DNA of 64,000 nucleotides, taken from the NCBI RefSeq assembly GCF_050587365.1, contig NZ_JBOBFV010000001.1, positions 1 through 64,000 on the forward strand, written 5' to 3'. Made by a program: the position numbers and the translations under genes. The notes beneath the pieces were generated by a model. That model was given only the letters and a program-made list of their open reading frames with translations. It searched no databases and had not been told where the DNA came from. How positions within the stretch are numbered: the first letter of the stretch is position 1; each line of letters opens with the position of its first letter. Source of the DNA: Plantibacter auratus. GTDB taxonomy: Bacteria; Actinomycetota; Actinomycetes; Actinomycetales; Microbacteriaceae. Shown one piece after another: positions 35,124 to 42,356 of this stretch.

Positions 35124-35157
35124 CGGTGGCGGATCGGTGCCTGCCTCGTCTGCCGAC

Positions 35158-36120
35158 TCAGGGGACGAGCACGATGCGCCCGAACACGTCCCCGGCGTCC
35201 ATGAGACGGTGCGCCTCGGCTGCGTCGCTCAGCGGCAGGGTGTCGTGGACCACAGGCGACAGCGCTCCTCGGACGGCGTCATCGAACACTTCGGCTCGCA
35301 CCCGCGCGAGTTCCTCGCGCGGCACGGTGTCGAGGCTCAGGGTTCCGAAGGTGATCGATCGGCGGAAGCCGGCCAGCAGCGCCTGGCCGAAGTCGGCGGG
35401 CGGGAACCCGCCCACCACGCCCACGGCGATCAGGCGGCCGTTCGGCGAGAGCCGCTCGATGAACCGGGGGAGATCGGGACCGCCGACGATGTCGAGGATG
35501 ACGTCGAACTCCGCCGGGGCGTCCGTATCGCCTGTGCCGGAGCGGTCGAGCACGTGGGTTGCACCGAACGCCCGCAGACGTTCCCCGCGTTCGGAGGACG
35601 AGGTGGTGACGGCGATGACGCCGGCGCCGGCACGAGCGGCCAGCTCGACGCCGGCCAGGCCGATACTCCCGGCGGCCCCGCGCACGAGGACGGATTCGCC
35701 CTCGGCCAGGCGAGCGCGTTCGAGCGCGAAGTGCGCGACCGGGAACGCGCTGCCCAGCGTCACCGCCTGGACGGAAGTCAGGTCGGAGGGTAGCTCGACG
35801 ATCTCTTCTGCTCGCGCGGTCACGTACTCGGCGTACGCACCCGAGGTCCCCGTGAACGCCCAGACCCGTCGACCGACCCACGCGGGATCGACGTCCGGCC
35901 CGGTCGCGGTGATGACGCCAGCGGCTTCACTCCCCGGGATCATCCCCGAGTCGCGAGCGGCTTGGGCGATCCCTCCCCGGCGGATCACGACGTCGACCCC
36001 GCCGACGCCGGCGGCCTCTGTTCGAACGAGGACCTCACCGACCCCGGGCGTGGGGACGGGAAGGTCCGTCACCTCCATTCCACTCGGGTCGCCGAAGGTC
36101 CGGATGATCACTGCGCGCAT
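35158..36120 (-). CDS. NADPH:quinone reductase-like MDR oxidoreductase
   Basis: 320 residues from the ATG at 36120. A medium-chain dehydrogenase/reductase of the zinc-free quinone reductase group: MRAVIIRTFGDPSGMEV, GEVLVRTEAAGVGGVDVVIR, the NADPH motif VRGAAGSIGLAGVELAARAG, and GATHVLD. No Cys ligands for zinc are present. It probably reduces quinones or unsaturated carbonyls with NADPH. It is divergent from a TetR gene that starts 86 bases away and likely controls it. Confidence 0.9.
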   Translation of the reverse strand: MRAVIIRTFGDPSGMEVTDLPVPTPGVGEVLVRTEAAGVGGVDVVIRRGGIAQAARDSGMIPGSEAAGVITATGPDVDPAWVGRRVWAFTGTSGAYAEYVTARAEEIVELPSDLTSVQAVTLGSAFPVAHFALERARLAEGESVLVRGAAGSIGLAGVELAARAGAGVIAVTTSSSERGERLRAFGATHVLDRSGTGDTDAPAEFDVILDIVGGPDLPRFIERLSPNGRLIAVGVVGGFPPADFGQALLAGFRRSITFGTLSLDTVPREELARVRAEVFDDAVRGALSPVVHDTLPLSDAAEAHRLMDAGDVFGRIVLVP

Positions 36121-36193
36121 GGGTGCACTCCGTTTCGCGGCGGGGGATCTGACCCGCCTCCCGAAACGTAACGGACGCACCCGTCCACTTGAG

Positions 36194-36199
36194 TAATGT
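36194..36199 (+). promoter_or_regulatory. -10 box of the second TetR gene, leaderless
   Basis: TAATGT lies 7 bases before the ATG at 36207 with no ribosome site between. Confidence 0.55.
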
Positions 36200-36206
36200 G
36201 AGACAC

Positions 36207-36836
36207 ATGTCCGTGACACTGCCTCAGAACCTGCGTTCCGACGCGCAGGAGAACCGCGACCGCGTCCTCGCGGCAGCCCGCGAACTGTTCGGGACGGACG
36301 GCCTCCACGTGACGATGCGAGAGATCGCTCGCCGAGCCGGTGTCGGGCCGGCCACCCTCTACCGACGGTTCCCGACCAAAGCCGATCTCGTCAGAGCCGC
36401 CTTCGTGGACGAGCTCGGCGCCTGCCGCTCGATCGTGGTCGACGCCCTCGCGGACGTCGACCCCTGGCGTGCCTTCCGCAGCATCATCGAGGAGGTCCTG
36501 GTCCTCAACGCCCGCAACCAGGGGTTCACGGACGCGTTCCTCGCCGCCTACCCCGACGCCGTCGACTTCCGGACCCAGCGCGAACAGGCCGTGCGCGCGA
36601 TCACCGCCGTCGCTCGTCGTGCCATCGACGCCGGCGCGCTGCGCGCGGACTTCGTCCTCGACGACTTCCTCGTGGTCCTGCTCGCTGCTCGCGGACTCTC
36701 GAGTACGACGGAGACGGAGCGCGTCCGAGCCGCGCGACGCTACGCCGCACTCGTGATCGACGGACTGCGGGCGTCCGACCGGCACGGACCGCTGCCTCCA
36801 GCGCCGCGACTCATCCCGAGCGTCATCCCGGCGTAG
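36207..36836 (+). CDS. TetR/AcrR family transcriptional regulator
   Basis: 209 residues. The HTH region RDRVLAAARELFGTDGLHVT followed by REIARRAGVGPATLYRRFPT (~33-52) is standard TetR; the C-terminal domain resembles the group with a SACE_7040-like end. It probably represses the divergent quinone reductase and itself. The ATG at 36207 follows a -10 box directly; TTG 36189 is a less likely start. The final codons (SVIPA) lie in a 21-bp sequence repeated at 37551-37571. Confidence 0.88.
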   Translation: MSVTLPQNLRSDAQENRDRVLAAARELFGTDGLHVTMREIARRAGVGPATLYRRFPTKADLVRAAFVDELGACRSIVVDALADVDPWRAFRSIIEEVLVLNARNQGFTDAFLAAYPDAVDFRTQREQAVRAITAVARRAIDAGALRADFVLDDFLVVLLAARGLSSTTETERVRAARRYAALVIDGLRASDRHGPLPPAPRLIPSVIPA

Positions 36837-36842
36837 GCCGTG
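36822..36842 (+). repeat. 21-bp direct repeat, copy 1
   Basis: The sequence from GTCATCCCGG to GGCCGTG covers the end of the TetR gene and 6 bases beyond. It recurs exactly at 37551-37571, with a partly matching GAGC/GAGCGT just before it. Confidence 0.85.
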
Positions 36843-36910
36843 TCCCCGTGTCCGCGGTGACCCGGATGACGACTTCCCGGCACCGAGTCGTGGGCGTGTC
36901 CGGCGGTAGG

Positions 36911-37462
36911 TCAGCGCTGCTGCGACGCGACCAGAGCCTCCAGGGCGGCCAACCGGTCTGACGGATCGCCGGTGATCTCGGCGACCGTGACGTGGTCGCC
37001 GATGAAATCGGGGTCGTCGACGAGATCGAGCAGGACGGCGTTCATGGCCGTCCGCAGCTCCAGATCTTCGTCCGCGCCGACGTGGATCCCGTCGTTCGGC
37101 GTCAACGGCAGGACCACCAGCACATCCACCGTCTGGAGCGCCGCGGCGGTGCGCGTGTTCGCCTGCTCGAGGAAGGCGACGTCGAGGTCGGCGTCGGCGA
37201 GTTCCGCTCTCGCGACGAGATAGGCGAGGAAGTCGAGTGGCCCGCGTTCCGCGATGACGTGTCCGTCATCCGACTCGTCCAGCAGTCGGTCCGCCGAGAG
37301 GCGTAGCTGGGCGGCGAACAAGGCGCTGCTCGGGACGTCCCCGGCGTCCTCCACGAGGTCGAACAGCTCCCCGAGGACCGTGAACTCCGGGTGGCGGAGC
37401 GCGAAGCCCGCGATGAGCGTGCTCTTCCCGCTGGCGTGGGTGCCCGACACGACGATCTTCAC
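36911..37462 (-). CDS. P-loop ATPase/kinase (AAA_28, NadR-like)
   Basis: 183 residues from the GTG at 37462. It begins VKIVVSGTHASGKSTLIAGF with a Walker A GTHASGKST, followed by FTVLGELFDLVEDAGD, VIAERGPLDFLAYLVARAEL and VDVLVVLPLTPNDGI. This order is that of small kinase-like ATPases of the AAA_28/NadR-kinase type, which phosphorylate nucleosides or related small molecules; the substrate is unknown. It lies alone inside a 729-bp segment flanked by 21-bp direct repeats and has a leaderless promoter of its own. Confidence 0.8.
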   Translation of the reverse strand: MKIVVSGTHASGKSTLIAGFALRHPEFTVLGELFDLVEDAGDVPSSALFAAQLRLSADRLLDESDDGHVIAERGPLDFLAYLVARAELADADLDVAFLEQANTRTAAALQTVDVLVVLPLTPNDGIHVGADEDLELRTAMNAVLLDLVDDPDFIGDHVTVAEITGDPSDRLAALEALVASQQR

Positions 37463-37469
37463 GGGACCG

Positions 37470-37475
37470 AGGATA
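37470..37475 (-). promoter_or_regulatory. -10 box of the ATPase gene, leaderless
   Basis: On the minus strand TATCCT lies 7 bases before the GTG at 37462. Confidence 0.5.
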
Positions 37476-37506
37476 GACCGTGTTCCGCTCGCCGGCTCCG
37501 GCCGCG

Positions 37507-37551
37507 TCAGCTGATGAGCTGCTCGGACTCCTCCCACAGCCGGCGAGCGTG
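37507..37551 (-). pseudogene. 3' relic of a short-chain dehydrogenase gene
   Basis: Read on the minus strand, this stretch encodes HARRLWEESEQLIS and a stop. The intact SDR at 39183-40103 ends DARRLWDESERLIGR. The match in sequence, strand and stop position shows that this is the last 14 codons of a lost paralogue. The relic ends where the 21-bp repeat begins. Confidence 0.7.
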
Positions 37552-37571
37552 TCATCCCGGCGTAGGCCGTG
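37551..37571 (+). repeat. 21-bp direct repeat, copy 2
   Basis: An exact copy of 36822-36842 (the end of the TetR gene). Here it is not part of a gene; it abuts the SDR relic. The two copies are 729 bp apart and enclose the ATPase gene. Confidence 0.85.
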
Positions 37572-37595
37572 GGCGCACGTCACGAGTCGGCGCGT

Positions 37596-37979
37596 TCACC
37601 CTGCGTCAACGGTGATCGGGGTGAAGACGTTGACGAGGTTGCCGTCGGGGTCGCGGAACAGCAGCGACCGGTTGCCCCACGGCATGTCCGTCGGCTCGTT
37701 CACGAACGTCTTCACGACGCCCTGCAGCGTCGTGTAGACCGCGTCGACGTCTTCGACGAGCAGATCGAGGATGACGGATCGGTTGGCACGCGGTGCGGCG
37801 GCGTCCTCGCCCAACAGTGGGATGGTCGCTGAACTGGCGATGGCGAGCGTGCCGGTGTCGGTGCGCACCTCGGCGAACAGTGGGTGCAATCGTGTCGCGG
37901 TCGCACCGGTGACCCGCTCGTAGAACTCGACCAGGGTGTCGACGTCGTCAGTGATGATCCGGGTGGCTGCGAGTTGCAT
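37596..37979 (-). CDS. Glyoxalase/bleomycin-resistance (VOC) family protein
   Basis: 127 residues from the ATG at 37979. A single vicinal-oxygen-chelate domain: LAATRIITDDVDTLVEFYER at the start, VILDLLVEDVDAVYTTLQGV in the middle and NRSLLFRDPDGNLVNVFTPI at the end. Metal-ligand positions are only partly conserved, so activity is uncertain. It is divergent from a WYL-domain regulator that starts 96 bases away; this pairing is common and implies control by it. Confidence 0.88.
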   Translation of the reverse strand: MQLAATRIITDDVDTLVEFYERVTGATATRLHPLFAEVRTDTGTLAIASSATIPLLGEDAAAPRANRSVILDLLVEDVDAVYTTLQGVVKTFVNEPTDMPWGNRSLLFRDPDGNLVNVFTPITVDAG

Positions 37980-38063
37980 GCGTGTCTCCTTGGCTGGTGG
38001 TGTTTCCCGCGGGTGCGGTGGCGGTGACGACGATAGAGCCAATGCCGGACAGATTTCGCCCGG

Positions 38064-38069
38064 TATTCT
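38064..38069 (+). promoter_or_regulatory. -10 box of the WYL regulator, leaderless
   Basis: TATTCT lies 6 bases before the ATG at 38076. Confidence 0.5.
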
Positions 38070-38075
38070 CAGGAG

Positions 38076-39068
38076 ATGGGAAACGCCGGCTCGCCGACTG
38101 CTCGAGCGCTGCAGCTGCTCGAGTTGCTGCAGTCGGCGGAGATCCGCAGCGTGCCAGAGCTCGCCGAACGGTTGGGCGTGGATGAACGGACCGTGCGCCG
38201 CTCCGTGCAGCGTCTCGTGGACATGGATGTCCCGATCGAATCGGTGCGCGGCCGCTACGGCGGGTACCGCCTCGCCGTCGGCCGACGGGTGTCGCCGATC
38301 ATGCTCACTGACGAGGAAGCGGTCGCCGTCTTCCTCGGCTTGAGTGAAGCTCAATCGTCCTCGGATTCCCCGGACCTCGCAGCGCAGATCGCCCTCGCGA
38401 AGATCCGACGCTCCCTCCCGGCCGCATCCGTGGAACGCCTCGAGGCGGTCCTGCAGGCCACAGCACGGAGACCGTCGCGTCACGACGTGCCCGACGCGGG
38501 AGTCCTGCTCACCGTGTCGGATGCGCTCCGAGCGAGACGCCCCGTGGAGCTGCGCTACCGCGACGCGGAGGACACGCCATCGCGTCGCACGGTGCATCCG
38601 TTCGACCTGCTCGTCCATGCCGGTCGTTGGTACCTGGACGCGTTCGACGTCGAGCGAGCGGAGGAGCGCACCTTCCGGGTCGACCGCATCCGATCGGCGC
38701 GGACACTGCCCGGCGTCTTCCCAGACCCGGTTGCTCGAGCCGAGCGCCCTCGACTCGTCGATCGCTTCGCAGGGGCGGACTACCGATGGCGCGTCCGGTT
38801 GCGCATCCAGGCGAGCGTCCCGCAGATCCGGGCCCGCTTCCCGGAGAGCGTGGCCGTCGTGGAGTCGATCGAGGACGCACCTGGCTGGCATCGGGTGTCG
38901 ATCCGAGCCAAACGCCTCGACTGGCTTCCAGCGGCGATCGCCGGGCTGGGGGATCACGCGGTGATCGTCGACGAGCCTGAAGACCTCAGAGCACTCCTCC
39001 ACGCGACAGCGACGCGGATGCTCCGCATCGCGCGCGGCGCGGACGGGGCGCCGTCCATCCCTGAGTAG
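38076..39068 (+). CDS. HTH-WYL domain transcriptional regulator (YafY type)
   Basis: 330 residues. The N-terminal winged HTH (ARALQLLELLQSAEIRSVPE, RLGVDERTVRRSVQRLVDMD) is followed by the GRYGGYRLAVGRRVSPIMLT linker, a WYL domain at ~150-210 (PVELRYRD, HPFDLLVHAGRWYLDAFD, RTFRVDRIRSA) and a WCX C-terminal extension. WYL domains sense nucleic acid or nucleotide ligands in some members. It likely controls the divergent glyoxalase. Confidence 0.92.
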   Translation: MGNAGSPTARALQLLELLQSAEIRSVPELAERLGVDERTVRRSVQRLVDMDVPIESVRGRYGGYRLAVGRRVSPIMLTDEEAVAVFLGLSEAQSSSDSPDLAAQIALAKIRRSLPAASVERLEAVLQATARRPSRHDVPDAGVLLTVSDALRARRPVELRYRDAEDTPSRRTVHPFDLLVHAGRWYLDAFDVERAEERTFRVDRIRSARTLPGVFPDPVARAERPRLVDRFAGADYRWRVRLRIQASVPQIRARFPESVAVVESIEDAPGWHRVSIRAKRLDWLPAAIAGLGDHAVIVDEPEDLRALLHATATRMLRIARGADGAPSIPE

Positions 39069-39182
39069 GGCGCGAGCCTCCGGATCACCTCGGTGCCGGC
39101 CGCCGGTGGGCGGTGGTGGCGGCCATCGTCACGAGTTCCGGCAGGCATCCTCGGACCATCGACCGGTCGACGGTCGTGCGCG

Positions 39183-40103
39183 TCACCGTCCGATGAGCCG
39201 CTCGGATTCGTCCCAGAGCCGACGGGCGTCGTCCAGGTTCCGCATCGGCGGCCACAGGGTCGGGAGGAGCGCGGGTCGGCCACCGATGGTCCTGACCGGG
39301 CCGTAGAACTCGTCGCCTCGCGCGGTCGAAGCCGTTGCGGCCATGAGCGCGGGCTGAGCGGCGCTCGACACCGTGCCTGCGACGCCGAGGCGTGAGAGCA
39401 AGCGGACCACGCGACGGGCTCCGGTGTCCCGCTGCCGACCCATGCCCGGTTGGGCGGCCAACAGGTTGGTGGGGGAGACGCCGGGGTGCGAAAGGTTGCT
39501 GGAGACACCCCAGCCGCCGGCTCGGCTCCGAGCATCGAGTTCGCGGGCGAACAATGCCACGGCGATCTTGGACTGCTGATAGGCCCGCATCCCGTCGTAG
39601 CTGCTCTTCCAGTCGAGGTCGTCCCAGTTGATCGAGCCGCTCCGGGCGGCGATGCTCGTCTGGTGCGTGACGCGCGCGCCACCGGCCTTGAGCAGCGGCA
39701 GCAGACCGAGGGTCAGCGCGAAGTGGCCGAGGTGGTTGACGCCGAACTGCAGCTCGAAGCCGTCCCGCGTCTCCTGCCGCTCCGGTGGCGTCATGACGCC
39801 CGCGTTGTTGACGAGCAGGTCGATCGGGCGACCCTCCGCCGAGAGCTGGTCGACGAGTGCGGCGACAGACTCCAAGGAGGCGAGGTTCAGACTGCGGACC
39901 GACACCCTCGCGCCCGGAACCGCGGCACGGATGCCGTCGGCGACGTGCCCGCCCTTCGTGGTCGAGCGCACGGGCAGGACGACCTCGGCACCCGCCCGGG
40001 CGAGGTCGGTTGCGATGACCCGACCGATGCCGTCGCTCGCGCCGGTGACGACGGCGAACGACCCGGTCAGGTCGGGGATGGTGAACGTGGGTGTCCGAGG
40101 CAT
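39183..40103 (-). CDS. Short-chain dehydrogenase/reductase, retinol-dehydrogenase-like
   Basis: 306 residues from the ATG at 40103. NADP site FAVVTGASDGIGRVIATDLA (~17-36), DLLVNNAGVMTPPERQ, the catalytic Ser in THQTSIAARSG and Tyr-x3-Lys in YQQSKIAVALF. Length and the C-terminal segment resemble WW-oxidoreductase/retinol dehydrogenase-like bacterial SDRs. The substrate is unknown. It is divergent from an XRE/MmyB-like regulator, a very frequent pairing in actinobacteria. A relic of a paralogue lies at 37507-37551. Confidence 0.92.
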   Translation of the reverse strand: MPRTPTFTIPDLTGSFAVVTGASDGIGRVIATDLARAGAEVVLPVRSTTKGGHVADGIRAAVPGARVSVRSLNLASLESVAALVDQLSAEGRPIDLLVNNAGVMTPPERQETRDGFELQFGVNHLGHFALTLGLLPLLKAGGARVTHQTSIAARSGSINWDDLDWKSSYDGMRAYQQSKIAVALFARELDARSRAGGWGVSSNLSHPGVSPTNLLAAQPGMGRQRDTGARRVVRLLSRLGVAGTVSSAAQPALMAATASTARGDEFYGPVRTIGGRPALLPTLWPPMRNLDDARRLWDESERLIGR

Positions 40104-40172
40104 GGGTGGTCCTTCGTCGTGGGTGTCGCCGTGGTCCGGCGTGTGGGAACCACTCTCGACGGCCGGCCTCGG

Positions 40173-40187
40173 CCGGTCCAGGACCGG
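40173..40187. promoter_or_regulatory. Palindrome between the SDR and XRE genes
   Basis: CCGGTCC-A-GGACCGG is a perfect 7-bp dyad in the 174-base divergent region, a likely site for the regulator encoded at 40278. Confidence 0.4.
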
Positions 40188-40277
40188 CTCATCCACTGAT
40201 CGGCGATCCGTGGCTGGCGCCGCTCCCGCACGATAGAAAGGAGGTCCACGGACCGCCGCACGGCGAGGAGAGACGAC

Positions 40278-41135
40278 ATGATCGATCGACCGGGTCTGGC
40301 GACCTTCCTCAGTCATCGTCGCCACCTCCTCCAGCCTGAGGACGTCGGGCTGCCGCGCGGTCCGCGGCGACGGACGGACGGCCTCCGGCGGGAGGAGGTC
40401 GCGGCGCTCTGCAACATGTCGACCGACTACTACGCCCGTCTGGAGCGCGGGGTGGGGCCGCAACCGTCCGAACAGATGATCGCCGCGATCGCGCAGGGCC
40501 TGCACCTCTCCCTGGACGAACGGGACCACGTCTTCCGACTGGCCGGCCGCACTCCTCCCGCGCGGGGAGCGCACGGCGACCATGTCGGCCCCGGTCTGTT
40601 GCGGATCCTCGACCGCTTGCAGGACACCCCCGCCGAGATCATCAACGAACTCGGCGAGACGCTTCGCCAGACCCCGATGGCCGTCGCACTCAACGGCGAC
40701 GCTTCCCGATTCACCGGCGACGACCGGAGCCTGGGCTACCGGTGGTTCACCGACCCGACCGCGAGCGCGGCCTATCCGCCCGCCGATCGCCTGTTGCTCT
40801 CGCGCGTGTACGCCGCCGGGCTGCGGGAGGTCGTCACGATGCGCGGTCCCGGATCGCGAGCGGAACGACTCGCGAACGCACTGCTTGAACGGAGCGAGGA
40901 GTTCCGCGAGTTGTGGGCCGCGCAGGAGGTCGGTCTCCGGCCGACGGAGGTCAAGCGGTTCCTCCACCCCGAGGTCGGCGAACTGGAGCTGCACTGCCAG
41001 ACGCTGCTGGACCCCGATCAGTCCCACCGCCTGCTCGTCTACACCGCTGAGCCCGGGAGCGAGAGCTCCGAGAAACTGCGACTCCTCGCCGTCATCGGTG
41101 CCCAGCCCCTGCCAGGGCGGCCGGCGGGCTCCTGA
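40278..41135 (+). CDS. XRE family regulator with MmyB-like ligand domain
   Basis: 285 residues. The N-terminal HTH_31-type domain (TFLSHRRHLLQPEDVGLP, GLRREEVAALCNMSTDYYAR, LERG) is followed by an MmyB-like PAS-related domain (~105-275), which binds a fatty acid-like ligand in a studied member. The family commonly sits divergent to an SDR gene, as here, and represses it. The ATG lies after GAGGAGAGACGAC. Confidence 0.92.
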   Translation: MIDRPGLATFLSHRRHLLQPEDVGLPRGPRRRTDGLRREEVAALCNMSTDYYARLERGVGPQPSEQMIAAIAQGLHLSLDERDHVFRLAGRTPPARGAHGDHVGPGLLRILDRLQDTPAEIINELGETLRQTPMAVALNGDASRFTGDDRSLGYRWFTDPTASAAYPPADRLLLSRVYAAGLREVVTMRGPGSRAERLANALLERSEEFRELWAAQEVGLRPTEVKRFLHPEVGELELHCQTLLDPDQSHRLLVYTAEPGSESSEKLRLLAVIGAQPLPGRPAGS

Positions 41136-41234
41136 ACCACAGGCGGACAGGGAGTGATGCTGCTCGGTCCGAGCACGCCTTCCGGACTGAAGGCAACCCC
41201 TGTCCCGTCGAGGACATCGGCGGCCGTGCCGGGC

Positions 41235-41240
41235 TACAGT
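41235..41240 (+). promoter_or_regulatory. Putative -10 box for the FMN reductase gene
   Basis: TACAGT fits TAnnnT and would give a leader of about 60 bases, which includes the AAGGAG ribosome site (41293-41298). Confidence 0.4.
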
Positions 41241-41306
41241 GCGAGCCAGGCACCACTACGTCCCGTGGCTCGCGGGATGGGCACGCACATCGAAGGAGAA
41301 CACCCC

Positions 41307-41867
41307 ATGTCAGACCTCCGAATCGCCATCATCCTCGGCAGCACCCGCCCCGGCCGCAACGGCAAGGCCGTCGCCGACTGGGTCGTCGAGCAGGCCGCCG
41401 GTCGGAGCGCGAGCTACGAGCTCATCGACCTGCTCGACCACCCGCTGCCGCTCCTCGACGAGCCGACGCCGCCGTCGTTCGGGGCTTACGAGAACGAGCA
41501 CACGAAGGCCTGGGCGGCGACGATCGCGCCCTACGACGGGTTCGTCTTCGTCACGCCCGAGTACAACCACTCCACGTCCGCTGTCTTGAAGAACGCCATC
41601 GACTACCTCTACGCCGAGTGGAACAACAAGGCCGCCGGATTCGTGGCATGGGGCAGCCTCGGCGGTGCCCGCGCGATCGAACACCTTCGCGGTATCAGCG
41701 CCGAACTGCAGATCGCGGATGTGCGGCAGCAGCTGAGTTTCTCGCTCTTCACCGACTTCGAGGACTTCAGCACCTTCACGCCCGGACCGCAGCACACCGA
41801 AGCCGCCGGGGTGCTGTTCGACCAACTCGAAGCGTGGGCAGGCGCACTGAAGCCGCTCCGCGCCTGA
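41307..41867 (+). CDS. NADPH-dependent FMN reductase/flavodoxin-like quinone reductase
   Basis: 186 residues from the ATG at 41307 with AAGGAG 8 bases upstream. A flavodoxin-fold reductase: IAIILGSTRPGRNGKAVADW binds the FMN phosphate, FVTPEYNHSTSAVLKNAIDY is the family signature, and FVAWGSLGGARAIEHLRG follows. Such enzymes (YLQ/azoreductase-like) reduce quinones, azo dyes or FMN with NADPH and protect against oxidative stress. It stands alone. Confidence 0.92.
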   Translation: MSDLRIAIILGSTRPGRNGKAVADWVVEQAAGRSASYELIDLLDHPLPLLDEPTPPSFGAYENEHTKAWAATIAPYDGFVFVTPEYNHSTSAVLKNAIDYLYAEWNNKAAGFVAWGSLGGARAIEHLRGISAELQIADVRQQLSFSLFTDFEDFSTFTPGPQHTEAAGVLFDQLEAWAGALKPLRA

Positions 41868-41988
41868 TCGAAGGACCGAACGCTCGGCGCTTCCGCCTCC
41901 CTCATCGGCCCGAGGTCGATGGGTCAGCGCTGGCGGGCTCCTGAGACTGGTGGTCGGTGCGCGGGTATCCGCTCAGCCCATCGGCTTT

Positions 41989-42312
41989 CTACGCGCTCGG
42001 GAACGGGCGCAGCTCCAGGCGACCGTTGCGGGCCATCGGGTGGCGGGCCGCGATGTCGATCGCCTCGTCGAGGTCGGCGCACTCGAGGATGTCGAAGCCC
42101 CAGAGCGTGTCGGTCGCGCCCGGGATCGGGCCGTTGGTGACGAGGCGCTCGCCGGCGCGGACGCGGACGCCGCGCGCCTCGCTCGGATCGAGCACGTCAC
42201 CGAGGAGTCGCCGCCCGGTCGTGTCCAGCTCCTGGACCCAGTGGTCGACGTCGGAGTCGTCTGTGGGCTCGTCGGGCACGGGGTCCGTGAGGACGAACAT
42301 CATGAATCGCAT
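41989..42312 (-). CDS. YciI family (DGPF) protein
   Basis: 107 residues from the ATG at 42312. A YCII-type ferredoxin-like fold: MRFMMFVLTD, LDPSEARGVRVRAGE, VTNGPIPGATDTLWGFDILE and IDIAARHPMARNGRLELRPF. In actinobacteria such proteins are often next to ECF sigma factor genes, but none is here. Function is unknown. The gene is on the same strand as, and 44 bases downstream of, the amine oxidase gene, so both may be one transcript. Confidence 0.88.
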   Translation of the reverse strand: MRFMMFVLTDPVPDEPTDDSDVDHWVQELDTTGRRLLGDVLDPSEARGVRVRAGERLVTNGPIPGATDTLWGFDILECADLDEAIDIAARHPMARNGRLELRPFPSA

Positions 42313-42356
42313 ACGTTTCCTCTCCTTCGACGCTCGCGAGAGCGCACTCGTGGTCG

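Noticed and set aside
34637..36196. A 519-codon plus-strand frame opposite the quinone reductase gene
   Set aside because: Its composition is the low-complexity Ser/Arg/Pro pattern of a shadow frame, and the minus-strand MDR gene has complete family motifs.
40158..40187. GGCCGG-rich hairpin between the SDR and XRE genes as a terminator
   Set aside because: The region is between divergent starts, where no terminator is needed; the CCGGTCC dyad is more likely an operator.
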